DNA from: an uncultured Lachnospiraceae bacterium
Lineage (GTDB): Bacteria; Bacillota; Clostridia; Lachnospirales; Lachnospiraceae
Assembly (NCBI GenBank): GCA_947564735.1
Contig: CANOEC010000041.1
Coordinates: 1 to 34,679, forward strand
Reading direction: 5' to 3'
Length of the DNA stretch: 34,679 nucleotides
A program made the translations under genes and the position numbers. This document shows positions 1 to 9,304 of the stretch, piece by piece (the first letter of the stretch is position 1; each line of letters begins with the position of its first letter). Under the pieces are notes generated by a model. It was not told the DNA's origin, did no database searches, and worked only from the letters and a program-made list of their open reading frames with translations.

Positions 1-2
1 GA

Positions 3-590
3 TTGATGGGCGAGAATGGAGCGGGAAAGACGACGTTAATGAAGTATGTGCTGGAGGAGGCTTGTAAATACGAGGGTAAGATATCTGTCGGCGGCGAGGA
101 TATTAAGTCGAATCATGCCAGGGCAATGAACAAAGTGGGGTATGTATCGGAGGACAATCATTTCTTTGAGGAACGCACCGGTGCGCAGAATGCGGAAATA
201 CTGGGACTGCTTTATGATGATTTTAGTATGGAAAGGTTTAAACAGGCGGCAGACCGGATGGATTTATCCGCGGCAAAGGTATATAAAAAAATGTCCCGGG
301 GTGAGCGGCTAAAATTCCAGCTTGCTTTTGCAGTCGCGCATAATCCGTGCATTTATCTGCTCGACGAGGTGACGGCGGGAATGGATTCCGTGTTCCGGAC
401 AGAGTTTTTTGATATGCTCAGAAATCTGATTAAGGATGCGCAGTGTGCAGCGCTTCTGACAAGCCACATTCAGGCGGAAGTGGAAAAGATGACGGACTAT
501 GTGGCGTTCATGAAAAAGGGGCAGCTTAGTAAATTTACAGAGAGTCTTGATATGGGAGAAAACCGTGCCAATGGCAGCTTACGGATATAA
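3..590 (+). CDS. ABC transporter ATP-binding protein (5' partial)
   Basis: This is the nucleotide-binding subunit of an ABC transporter, cut at its 5' end by the window edge. Visible are the Walker A motif GENGAGKTT at the very start, a signature-like segment MSRGERLKFQLAFA, Walker B in CIYLLDEVTAGMD, and the switch His in LLTSH. The first strand and the Walker A lead-in are missing, so perhaps 30-40 residues lie outside the window. The signature reads SRGE rather than LSGGQ, which is common in small exporter-type ATPases. The gene ends 45 bases before the likely start of a small four-helix membrane protein on the same strand, a probable partner. The substrate cannot be named from sequence. 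Confidence 0.9.
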   Translation: MMGENGAGKTTLMKYVLEEACKYEGKISVGGEDIKSNHARAMNKVGYVSEDNHFFEERTGAQNAEILGLLYDDFSMERFKQAADRMDLSAAKVYKKMSRGERLKFQLAFAVAHNPCIYLLDEVTAGMDSVFRTEFFDMLRNLIKDAQCAALLTSHIQAEVEKMTDYVAFMKKGQLSKFTESLDMGENRANGSLRI

Positions 591-635
591 AGCGGTATGC
601 CGGGGAAGAGCGGTACAGAGAGGAATGGTCATAAA

Positions 636-1136
636 ATGATGAAGGCGGATTTAAAACAACAGGAATTACTGGATAAATTTTATAAGGAAGAGACGACATG
701 GTGTCCGGAACATGTGGGGTATCATCTTGTGTCGGCAATCTGGATTGGAATTTCAATGTTGTCAAGCGTAATGCCGTATCAGGTTTGGAAATTTCCGGAG
801 GATAAGTCGGTTTGCCTGATATGGAGTATGCTGTATGTGATGGGAGTCTTGTACTACATGCAGAAATATACGAGTTATACAGAAGGCAGGAAGGCGAAAT
901 CCGTATATGATGTCATAAGATATCTTCCGGTCGGGGCAGGACAAATTCGGATATATATTATGCGCAAGGTCATAAGGCTATGTGCAATTCTTACGGTGGT
1001 CGTGATATGCTGTCAGACGGTGTTTGCGGCGATATTCATGCATACTTTTTCCGTCATGAATGTGCTCTTGCCACTGGGGATTCATTTTCTTCTGCCGGTG
1101 GCTGCAGTAGGAATCATCACAAGGGTTTTGCGGTAG
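636..1136 (+). CDS. Small four-helix membrane protein, probable ABC partner
   Basis: I do not recognise a named family. The protein has about 166 residues and four hydrophobic segments (LVSAIWIGISMLSSVM, SVCLIWSMLYVMGVLYYM, AILTVVVICCQTVFAAIF, VLLPLGIHFLLPVAAVGII). The short basic N-terminus is cytoplasmic by the positive-inside rule. I start it at the ATG at 636 (MMKAD), with a purine-rich AGAGGAA upstream. An in-frame ATG at 597 has no ribosome binding site. It follows an ABC ATPase closely and is probably a short permease-like subunit of that transporter. It is much smaller than ordinary ABC-2 permeases. The reading frame stays open for 33 more codons after its TAG stop, to 1238, so truncation is possible but unproven. 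Confidence 0.6.
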   Translation: MMKADLKQQELLDKFYKEETTWCPEHVGYHLVSAIWIGISMLSSVMPYQVWKFPEDKSVCLIWSMLYVMGVLYYMQKYTSYTEGRKAKSVYDVIRYLPVGAGQIRIYIMRKVIRLCAILTVVVICCQTVFAAIFMHTFSVMNVLLPLGIHFLLPVAAVGIITRVLR

Positions 1137-1453
1137 CAGGATGCATCCGCCCTCAATGAGCGGAATATTAAGAAAATTACAATCTCCTGCGCAAAACAAC
1201 TGCGTGAGCAATTTGTGCAATCTGCCTATGTAAAATAAGTAGAGTATCTTTTGACACCCGAATTGTAATCTAAGAAGATTCTATGTCATAGAAATATATA
1301 TTTATGTAATATAAATAAAAATAAATGTCAAATATATTTGACATTGTGTAAGATGTATGATACTTTAGAATAGAAGTATGGCATTGACCGCGTTGCAAGA
1401 TTCTAAGGCGGCAGTGACCGTGGAGCAGCAGAAAATGAAAGGAAGGTGTGCTG
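1137..1453. other. Intergenic region with operon promoter and operator
   Basis: No gene is supported here. The first hundred bases continue the frame of the upstream membrane protein for 33 codons after its stop. From 1260 the sequence becomes very AT-rich. It holds a 15-base odd palindrome, TTCTATG-T-CATAGAA, at 1279-1293, then a perfect 18-bp palindrome overlapping the promoter of the XRE gene. Confidence 0.6.
1326..1366 (+). promoter_or_regulatory. Promoter with overlapping palindromic operator
   Basis: TGTCAAATATATTTGACA at 1326-1343 is a perfect 18-bp inverted repeat. Its right end is the -35 hexamer TTGACA (1338-1343). A 17-base spacer leads to TACTTT (1361-1366). A dimer bound to the palindrome would block RNA polymerase. 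The XRE gene that starts 87 bases downstream is the obvious candidate, suggesting autoregulation of the whole transporter operon. The pairing of this protein with this site is inference. Confidence 0.75.
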
Positions 1454-1666
1454 ATGGCAAGAAATATACCGATCAAGGTGGCAAGAGCCGAGAAGGATAT
1501 GACGCAGAAGGCGCTTGCGGAGGCCGTGGGAATATCGAGACAGACGATGAACGCCATTGAGCAGGGGGAGTACAATCCGACCATCAAATTGTGTCGTTCG
1601 ATATGCCGTGTGTTGGGCAAGAGTCTTGACGAGCTATTCTGGGAAGATGAGGAACAGGAAGGCTGA
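1454..1666 (+). CDS. XRE-family helix-turn-helix transcriptional regulator
   Basis: A 70-residue protein made of little more than one HTH_3 (Cro/CI-type) domain: VARAEKDMTQKALAEAVGISRQTMNAIEQGEYNPTIKL, with the recognition helix in SRQTMNAIE, followed by a short acidic tail. I choose the ATG at 1454 because AAAGGAAGG lies eight bases upstream. A GTG at 1448 sits too close to it. In Firmicutes, very short XRE proteins like this commonly precede a small membrane protein and an ABC exporter and repress that operon. Here the same order is seen, and a perfect palindrome overlaps the -35 box upstream. It is probably a local repressor; the inducing signal is unknown. Confidence 0.9.
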   Translation: MARNIPIKVARAEKDMTQKALAEAVGISRQTMNAIEQGEYNPTIKLCRSICRVLGKSLDELFWEDEEQEG

Positions 1667-1675
1667 GAAAGGAGC

Positions 1676-2176
1676 ATGGTTATAAAGATGAAGAAGAGAC
1701 GAAATAAACTGGATGAGATGCAGGAGCAGAAGATGCTCCACATTGAGAGCAAAGGCTGCTGGATTGCCTTTATCGGATTGATGATTGTGATTGCCGCGCA
1801 GCTTGTGTATTACGGAACGGATTGCGGAAATCAGATTATCGGTGAGACAATCGTATTTTTGTGCATGGGCTGTTATGTTTTAGCTGCATGTGTGAAAAAC
1901 GGCGTCTGGGACAGGAAATTTGAACCGGGCTTTAAAGTCAATTTATGTGCGAGCCTGATTGCGGCAGTGGCATCGGGTGTGTTAAAGTTTGCGATTATTT
2001 ATCGCGAGTACGGTGCGGACGGTGTGGCAGTCGGTGCGGCAGCCGCAGCAGCGAGTGTTAACAGTATCAACACATTTATACTTTGCTTTATACTGTTGTC
2101 GGTGATGCTTCTGGTCTACAGATGGAGAAAAAACAGGCTGGAAAATGCTCTGCCGGATGAAAAGGAAGAAAAATAA
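1676..2176 (+). CDS. Four-helix membrane protein, DUF6773-like
   Basis: An integral membrane protein of about 162-166 residues. A charged N-terminus with LDEMQEQKMLHIESKG is followed by four predicted helices, including CWIAFIGLMIVIAAQLVYY, TIVFLCMGCYVLAACV, an Ala-rich VGAAAAAASVNSINTF segment and a last helix FILCFILLSVMLLVY. The Asp-Glu-Met-Gln motif before helix 1 is what makes me think of the DUF6773 type that often follows small XRE regulators; I could not check this. The start is ambiguous: GGAG at 1671-1674 is too near the ATG at 1676 and 13 bases from the ATG at 1688 (MKKRRNK). It sits between the regulator and the NatA-like ATPase in one operon. Function is unknown. Confidence 0.75.
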   Translation: MVIKMKKRRNKLDEMQEQKMLHIESKGCWIAFIGLMIVIAAQLVYYGTDCGNQIIGETIVFLCMGCYVLAACVKNGVWDRKFEPGFKVNLCASLIAAVASGVLKFAIIYREYGADGVAVGAAAAAASVNSINTFILCFILLSVMLLVYRWRKNRLENALPDEKEEK

Positions 2177-2208
2177 ACAGGAAAATAAAGGAAAGGAAGG
2201 GGTGCAGG

Positions 2209-3060
2209 ATGAGGAGTGAAGAAAATATGATTACTGCAAATAATATGATTATTGCAAATAATCTGATAAAGACATTTACCAAGAACGAGAAGAAAAATAA
2301 GAAGAGTGATTTCAATGCGGTGGACGGCATTTCACTGACGGTAAGAGAAGGTGAGATTGTCGGCATACTGGGACCAAACGGTGCGGGGAAAACCACGCTC
2401 TTACGCATGATGTCCAAGCTGATGAAACCGACGGACGGTATGGTGAGCATCCGTATCAACAATGTAGAAATATCCGATGATATTGAGGTGAAGAGACATA
2501 TCGGATATCTGTCCAATAATACAAAACTGTATGGAAGGCTTTCTACGAGAGAGTTATTGCAGATGCTGGGAGTCATCTATGGCATCTCGGAGGAAGATAC
2601 GAAGCGGCGGATTGATGAAATCAGTGAGGTGCTTTCTATGGATTCTTTTCTTGATAACAGAATAGAGAAGCTCTCCACGGGGCAGACGCAGCGCGCTTCG
2701 ATTGCGAGGTGTCTCGTGCACGATCCGCAGGTCTATATTTTTGATGAGCCTACGCTGGGACTGGATATTATCAGCAGCGCGGCAATCGTTGATTTTATGA
2801 AAGAAGAGCGTAAGCGCGGCAAGACGGTACTTTACTCCACACATTACATGGAAGAGGCGGAATATCTGTGTGACAGAATCATTATGATACATCACGGCAG
2901 GATTATCGGAGAAGGTACGCCTAAGGAGCTTAGAATGCAGACGGGGCATGACAGCTTAAGGGACATATTTGCCGGTCTGATTGCCGAAAACGGCGGACTG
3001 GAATCTGACATGTCTGAGTTGGATAAGGGTTTGACAGGAAAGAGGAGGGCACGCAGATGA
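2209..3060 (+). CDS. natA: NatA-like ABC transporter ATP-binding protein
   Basis: The ATPase of an ABC-2 type exporter, about 283 residues. It has Walker A GPNGAGKTT near residue 55, the Q-loop region GYLSNNTKLYGRLS, signature LSTGQTQRASIAR, Walker B VYIFDEPTLGLD, and switch His in YSTHYMEEAEYL. GGAAGGGG lies six bases upstream of the ATG. The N-terminus carries an unusual insertion, KNEKKNKKSDFNAVDG, before the first core strand. The stop overlaps the start of the permease by four bases (ATGA), which implies translational coupling and a complex of the two products. NatAB of Bacillus exports sodium ions; whether this pair does so, or exports a peptide or drug, cannot be told from sequence, so the symbol is by homology only. 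Confidence 0.88.
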   Translation: MRSEENMITANNMIIANNLIKTFTKNEKKNKKSDFNAVDGISLTVREGEIVGILGPNGAGKTTLLRMMSKLMKPTDGMVSIRINNVEISDDIEVKRHIGYLSNNTKLYGRLSTRELLQMLGVIYGISEEDTKRRIDEISEVLSMDSFLDNRIEKLSTGQTQRASIARCLVHDPQVYIFDEPTLGLDIISSAAIVDFMKEERKRGKTVLYSTHYMEEAEYLCDRIIMIHHGRIIGEGTPKELRMQTGHDSLRDIFAGLIAENGGLESDMSELDKGLTGKRRARR

Positions 3061-5213
3061 ACACGAAGATGATACGCACATTGGTGAAAAAGGAGATGCT
3101 GGATGTATTCCGGGATAAGAAGACGGTCATCATGATGCTGATAGTGCCGGTTGTTCTGTATCCGCTTATTTTTATCGGCGTCATGCAGCTTATGACATTT
3201 ATTTCCTCCAGCATGGAGAAACAGAACTATAGGATTGCCGTGGAGGCGGAGGATGAGGGCAGGTTCTTACATAAACTGGAAGCGTTTTGTCAAGACGGCG
3301 CACAGGCGGCAGAGGAAGGGCAGACGGATGATGCTGTTTCCTCGACAGAGGCAGTAGAGAAGACAGCGGGAGCAGCCACCGGGGCAGTGGAAGAATCCGG
3401 GGAAGAGGCAGAGGAACCGTCGTATGAAATCACGATTGTAGATGCGGACAGCATCGGAGACTATGAGACGGCTTTGAATGAGGAAGAAATCGACGTATAT
3501 GTGTCGGGGCAGATGAAGGATGGGAAGCTGCAGTACAATGTATACTATCTTTCTTCTGTGAATAATTCTTCCTATGCGGCAGGTCTCATGAAGGATGTAT
3601 GTGACGAACTGAAAGAAGATATGACAAGGCAGCTGCTCATGGAAGAAGGAATGGATGCGGAGGCGGTTTTAGAGCCGGTTTCTTATGAAAAGCAGGATAT
3701 TGCCAGCAGTGAACAGTCCATCGGAAGCATTATGGGCTCTATCCTTCCCTTTATGCTGGTGGTCAGTCTGCTGATGGGAACGATGTATCCGGCGATTGAT
3801 ACGACTGCGGGAGAACGGGAGAGAGGAACGCTGGAAACCATTCTTACGCTTCCGGTGACGAACAGACAGTTGATTGTGTCAAAGTTTATTACGGTGGCGG
3901 TCATCGGTATGGTTTCAGCGCTGCTTAATATCCTTTCTATGGGAGCGATTGCTTTTTATATGTACAAAATGCTGGAGATGCAGACGGATATGGGTTCCTT
4001 TGACGCAGCGAGATTTCTGCCGGCAATCTTTGTCTGCATACTTACGGTGTTTGCCTTCTCTTTATTTATCAGCGCAGTGGCAATGTGTGTTACGTCGTTT
4101 GCCAAGAGCTATAAGGAGGCGAACAACTATATTACACCGCTTATGCTGGTGGTGATGTTCGTGGGATATATCGGGTTCATACCGAACATTGAACTGACAC
4201 AGACGATGGCGATGATGCCGGTGGCAAATATTTGTCTTCTCATTAAAAATATGTTGCTGTTTAAAGTGGATTATGCCGTGATTGCAGTGGTGCTGTTAAG
4301 TAATATTGCATATGCGGTGATGGCGATTTTGTTCTTAAGTAAAATTTATGACAGTGAAGCGATTCTTTTTTCGGATGGAAAAGCGGGATTGCAGCTTTTT
4401 GAGAGAAGGGACAATTTGAAAAAGGGCGGTGTACCCACCGTATCCGACGTGTGGTTTGTGGTGGCGCTCACGATTCTTCTGGTACTCTATGCAGGAAGTA
4501 TGATGCAGGTAAAATTCGGTCTGGCAGGCGTCTTCGGAACGCAGATGATCTTGCTGCTGGTGCCGCTGTTCTTGGTGATTTATACGAAGAGAGATATCAG
4601 GCTGACTTATGGATTTACAGGCGCCAAGGCAACAGGGTATCTTGGCGGTGCATTGATGACTGTCGGATTGCTGCTGGTGAATCTGGTGCTCTCGGCAGGG
4701 ATGTTTGTGCTGTTTCCGGAGAGCATGTCAAATCTGGAAACGACCTTTTCCAATATTTTTGGCGACAATGTGGCGGCAGTATTTTTGGTAGTGGCGGTTG
4801 CACCGGCAATCTGTGAGGAAATGCTGTTTCGAGGGGTGATTCTGCATTCTTTAAAGGCGAAATATAAAATATCGTCCGCGATTGCAATTACGGCGGCGCT
4901 GTTCGGACTGTATCATATGAGTCTGATAAAATTTATTCCTACCGGACTGCTCGGACTGATTCTCTGCATTGTGGTCTGGAAAACGGGCAGTATTTATCCG
5001 GCAATGCTGATGCATTGTATCAATAATGCAATCAGTGTCCTTGTCACCTACTATCCGGAACAGATTGGGAAGGTACTGCCGGTGCTTAACAAAAGCTCTT
5101 TTTCAGCATCGGAAGTGCTATGCCTGTGTGCAGCAGGTGGAATTTTCATCGCAGCCGGCGCACTGGTTTTAAATAAGACAAAAAATGTGGCAGGGGAAGA
5201 GAAAAAATCCTAA
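3057..5213 (+). CDS. NatB-like ABC permease fused to a CPBP intramembrane protease
   Basis: A 718-residue two-part membrane protein. The N-terminal half has an ABC-2/NatB plan: an anchor helix (TVIMMLIVPVVLYPLIFIG), a long acidic extracytoplasmic region rich in Glu and Ala, then a block of helices beginning with SIMGSILPFMLVVSLLMG. The C-terminal third is a CPBP (CAAX protease/bacteriocin-processing) domain with the glutamate pair and arginine of motif 1 in EEMLFRG (E587, E588, R592), a histidine in LYHMS, and the last motif MHCINN. Such permease-protease fusions are known in Firmicutes. The fusion suggests that the protease acts on the exported substrate or in self-protection. It overlaps the ATPase gene by four bases. 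No intrinsic terminator directly follows. Confidence 0.85.
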   Translation: MNTKMIRTLVKKEMLDVFRDKKTVIMMLIVPVVLYPLIFIGVMQLMTFISSSMEKQNYRIAVEAEDEGRFLHKLEAFCQDGAQAAEEGQTDDAVSSTEAVEKTAGAATGAVEESGEEAEEPSYEITIVDADSIGDYETALNEEEIDVYVSGQMKDGKLQYNVYYLSSVNNSSYAAGLMKDVCDELKEDMTRQLLMEEGMDAEAVLEPVSYEKQDIASSEQSIGSIMGSILPFMLVVSLLMGTMYPAIDTTAGERERGTLETILTLPVTNRQLIVSKFITVAVIGMVSALLNILSMGAIAFYMYKMLEMQTDMGSFDAARFLPAIFVCILTVFAFSLFISAVAMCVTSFAKSYKEANNYITPLMLVVMFVGYIGFIPNIELTQTMAMMPVANICLLIKNMLLFKVDYAVIAVVLLSNIAYAVMAILFLSKIYDSEAILFSDGKAGLQLFERRDNLKKGGVPTVSDVWFVVALTILLVLYAGSMMQVKFGLAGVFGTQMILLLVPLFLVIYTKRDIRLTYGFTGAKATGYLGGALMTVGLLLVNLVLSAGMFVLFPESMSNLETTFSNIFGDNVAAVFLVVAVAPAICEEMLFRGVILHSLKAKYKISSAIAITAALFGLYHMSLIKFIPTGLLGLILCIVVWKTGSIYPAMLMHCINNAISVLVTYYPEQIGKVLPVLNKSSFSASEVLCLCAAGGIFIAAGALVLNKTKNVAGEEKKS

Positions 5214-5283
5214 AGTACTGTGCGCAGAATGACTAATTTTGCGATAGGGATTTTGGCGAAAACAGAGAAAGAAACAGAAGACA

Positions 5284-5318
5284 TACCATAGCGTTGACTT
5301 TTAAAGTCAGCTATGGTA
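5284..5318. repeat. Imperfect 35-base palindrome
   Basis: TACCATAGC and GCTATGGTA are exact reverse complements, and inside them TGACTT pairs with AAGTCA around a TTTA centre with a two-base bulge. No T-run follows on either strand, so it is not a standard intrinsic terminator. An operator, or a processed hairpin after the upstream transporter operon, are the options. Confidence 0.55.
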
Positions 5319-5359
5319 TTGTCAAATCAACAAAGGGATAGTGATTGCGCAAGCGAGCT

Positions 5360-5424
5360 AAACTTATATGCGATATTTCTGAGGGCGGATGCTTTTAGAT
5401 TTGGAGGTGCATATAAGTTTTTTT
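5360..5424 (+). terminator. Terminator-like hairpin with a long structured loop
   Basis: AAACTTATATGC (5360-5371) is an exact 12-base reverse complement of GCATATAAGTTT (5409-5420), which runs directly into a T-stretch. The 37-base loop is GC-richer than the stem. CTAAA at 5358-5362 could instead pair with TTTAG at 5394-5398, which would compete with the stem. It may be the end of the upstream transporter transcript, the 3' end of a small RNA, or a leader attenuator. The last is speculation. Confidence 0.5.
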
Positions 5425-5544
5425 ATTCTATAGGATGATGTTGGGGTCAAAATGAGCTTTTGGTAAACTTAAGATGGCAGATGCACAAAATCGCCAGAGC
5501 ACCTTTTCTTGTTCATTCAGTGCACCTGCTAGGAAAGGCTATAG

Positions 5545-5572
5545 TTGATACGAAATGTTTAACTGTTACATT
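5545..5572 (+). promoter_or_regulatory. Probable promoter of the HPr gene
   Basis: TTGATA (5545-5550), a 16-base spacer and TACATT (5567-5572) lie upstream of a strong TAAGGAGGG ribosome binding site at 5591-5599. The predicted transcript start is about 25 bases before the HPr ATG, leaving a very short leader. Confidence 0.5.
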
Positions 5573-5606
5573 TTAGGATAGAAAAAATTTTAAGGAGGGT
5601 ATTGTC

Positions 5607-5864
5607 ATGAAGAAATTTGACTACACGATTCAGGATGAGGTTGGGATTCATGCACGACCGGCAGGGCTTTTGGTCAAAGAGACGAAGAAGTATGAGAGCA
5701 AGGTCACGGTAGCAAAAGATGGTAAATCGGCAGAGGCGACAAAGCTGATGGCGCTTATGAGTCTTGGTGTCAAATGCGGTGAGACAGTGGAAGTTTCCGT
5801 GGAGGGCGCGGATGAAGAGGCGGCATATGACGGTATCAAGGCATTCTTTGAAGCGAATCTGTAA
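5607..5864 (+). CDS. ptsH: HPr family phosphocarrier protein
   Basis: HPr accepts phosphate from enzyme I on a histidine and passes it to the sugar-specific EIIA domains of the phosphotransferase system in the cytoplasm. The 85 residues match the family length, and the active-site motif GIHARPA places the catalytic His at residue 15. The second landmark is atypical. Where Gram-positive HPr normally has KS at residues 45-46 before IMGVMSLG, this protein reads TK before LMALMSLG. The regulatory Ser46 used by HPr kinase/phosphorylase is therefore replaced by Lys, with a Thr one place earlier. It may have lost CcpA-type signalling or be a non-canonical HPr. GGAGG sits seven bases upstream of the ATG; enzyme I follows about 100 bases later. 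Confidence 0.95.
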   Translation: MKKFDYTIQDEVGIHARPAGLLVKETKKYESKVTVAKDGKSAEATKLMALMSLGVKCGETVEVSVEGADEEAAYDGIKAFFEANL

Positions 5865-5961
5865 CGGAAATCAAATAACGCGAGCATGGACGATTATGTG
5901 CTGGTATGTGGCAGAATAGAGGAAGAGCAGGTACAGTAACGGAAAGGGGATGGAAGCACGT

Positions 5962-7584
5962 ATGTTGAAGTTATCCGGCAAAGTAGTTTATAAGGGGATT
6001 GTCGTTGGACCGGTGGCACTGCTTAAGAAAGATGACCAGCAAGTCAGGAGAATACGGATTGATGATGCGGACGCCGAGCTTGCGCGTCTGGGCAAGGCGG
6101 GTGAACAGGCGCAAGCGCAGCTGCAAAAATTATATGACAAAGCAGTCACGGAAGTCGGGGAGGCAAGTGCCGCTATTTTCGAGGTGCACCAGATGATGCT
6201 GGAGGACGATGATTATCTGGACGCCATTCATAATATGATACGCACGGAGATGGTGAATGCAGAGTATGCGGTGGCAGTCACAGGAGATAACTTCTCGGAA
6301 ATGTTTGCCAATATGGATGACGACTATATGAAAGCAAGGGCGGCGGACATTAAGGATATTTCAAACCGTCTTGTCAGAAACCTTATGGGCAGGGAAGACA
6401 TGAGTCTGGCGGATATGGAGCCTTCCATTATTGTTGCCGACGATTTGAGCCCCAGCGAGACGATACAGATGGATAAGAAGAAAATCCTTGCATTTGTTAC
6501 GGTGCATGGTTCCGCCAATTCCCATACGGCAATCCTTGCCCGTATGATGAATATTCCTGCGTTGATTGGCGTGCCGGTGAATCTGGAAGAAGTACATACG
6601 GGAATGCAGGTTATCGTGGACGGATTGAAGGGAGAAGTCATTTTCGACCCTGCAGAGGAAGTATGCAAAGAGGCAGAGGCGAGGGTGAAAGAGGAACAGG
6701 AGAAGCATAAGCTCCTGCAGACGTTAAAGGGGAAGGACAATGTGACATTGTCTGGGAAGACGATAGATATCTATGCAAACATCGGCAGTGTGTCGGATGT
6801 GGGGTATGTGCTTGAGAATGATGCGGGCGGGATTGGTCTGTTCCGCAGTGAGTTTCTATATCTTGGAAGAGATAATTTCCCGACGGAGGAAGAACAGTTT
6901 CAAGCGTACAGACAGGTTCTGCAGACAATGGCGGGGAAGAAGGTCGTTATCCGTACACTGGATATCGGGGCGGATAAGCAGGTGGATTATTTCAATCTGG
7001 GCAAAGAAGACAATCCGGCGATGGGGTATCGTGCCATCCGCATCTGCTTAAAACAGCCGCATATTTTCCAGACGCAGCTTCGCGCGCTGTTCCGCGCCGC
7101 TGTGTACGGGAATCTCTCGGTTATGTATCCGATGATTACATCTGTGGAAGAAGTGCGGAAGATTTATGAGGTGGTGGAGCAGGTAAAGGAGGAACTGGAA
7201 GAACAGCAGGTGCCGTACAAAGTGCCGGAACAGGGAATCATGATTGAGACGCCGGCGGCCGTCATGGTCAGCGACGAATTGGCACAGATGGTGGATTTCT
7301 TCAGTATCGGTACAAACGATCTGACCCAGTATACCTTGGCGGTTGACAGGCAGAATGCGAAGCTGGATGATTTCTACAACCCGCACCATAAGGCAATCTT
7401 ACGAATGATTCAAATGGCGGCGGACAACGCGCACAAGTGCGGTAAATGGGTAGGAATCTGTGGAGAGCTGGGAGCAGATTTGGAGCTGACAGAAGAATTT
7501 TTGCGGATGGAAATCGACGAACTGTCCGTTGCGCCGTCGATGGTTCTGAAAGTACGGAAAGCAGTCCGGGAGTCGGCGGTATAG
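5962..7584 (+). CDS. ptsI: PTS enzyme I (phosphoenolpyruvate-protein phosphotransferase)
   Basis: Enzyme I takes phosphate from phosphoenolpyruvate and hands it to HPr, the first step of all PTS sugar uptake. The order is an N-terminal HPr-binding helical domain, the swivelling phosphohistidine domain with the active His in ANSHTAILAR, and the C-terminal PEP-binding barrel with GIGLFRSEFLYL, RTLDIGADKQ, MIETPAA, FFSIGTNDLTQYTLAVDR and the late Cys in GICGELGAD. At 540 residues it is slightly shorter than the usual 570. I prefer the ATG at 5962 (MLKLSGK): the GGAAAGGGG ribosome binding site touches the ATG at 5950 and is 12 bases from 5962. It is co-directional with the HPr gene and followed by an intrinsic terminator. 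Confidence 0.95.
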   Translation: MLKLSGKVVYKGIVVGPVALLKKDDQQVRRIRIDDADAELARLGKAGEQAQAQLQKLYDKAVTEVGEASAAIFEVHQMMLEDDDYLDAIHNMIRTEMVNAEYAVAVTGDNFSEMFANMDDDYMKARAADIKDISNRLVRNLMGREDMSLADMEPSIIVADDLSPSETIQMDKKKILAFVTVHGSANSHTAILARMMNIPALIGVPVNLEEVHTGMQVIVDGLKGEVIFDPAEEVCKEAEARVKEEQEKHKLLQTLKGKDNVTLSGKTIDIYANIGSVSDVGYVLENDAGGIGLFRSEFLYLGRDNFPTEEEQFQAYRQVLQTMAGKKVVIRTLDIGADKQVDYFNLGKEDNPAMGYRAIRICLKQPHIFQTQLRALFRAAVYGNLSVMYPMITSVEEVRKIYEVVEQVKEELEEQQVPYKVPEQGIMIETPAAVMVSDELAQMVDFFSIGTNDLTQYTLAVDRQNAKLDDFYNPHHKAILRMIQMAADNAHKCGKWVGICGELGADLELTEEFLRMEIDELSVAPSMVLKVRKAVRESAV

Positions 7585-7593
7585 GATGCGATG

Positions 7594-7637
7594 ATTACGG
7601 TGGAACAGTCAGTAGGGCTGGACTGCCGTAATTTTAT
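7594..7637 (+). terminator. Intrinsic terminator after the PTS genes
   Basis: A two-part stem: ATTACGG pairs with CCGTAAT, and CAGTC pairs with GACTG inside it, around a 10-base loop. TTTTATATT follows. It separates enzyme I from the glycerol operon. Confidence 0.75.
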
Positions 7638-7667
7638 ATTCCTTAGGAAACCGGTGGAATTTGCCTA

Positions 7668-9262
<1,595 letters not shown>

Positions 9263-9304
9263 GTTAGTGATGTTTTAGAGGTCAGGAAGGAGATTTCATT
9301 CAAT

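Larger units (their letters stand above)
5214..5606. other. Non-coding stretch with structured elements before HPr
   Basis: No open reading frame with a ribosome binding site is seen in these 393 bases. They contain a 35-base imperfect palindrome (5284-5318), a 12-bp perfect inverted repeat enclosing a 37-base loop and followed by a T-run (5360-5424), and the likely promoter of the PTS operon just upstream of the HPr gene. The 100 bases in between show only weak complementarity (TGCAC with GTGCA). Confidence 0.5.
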
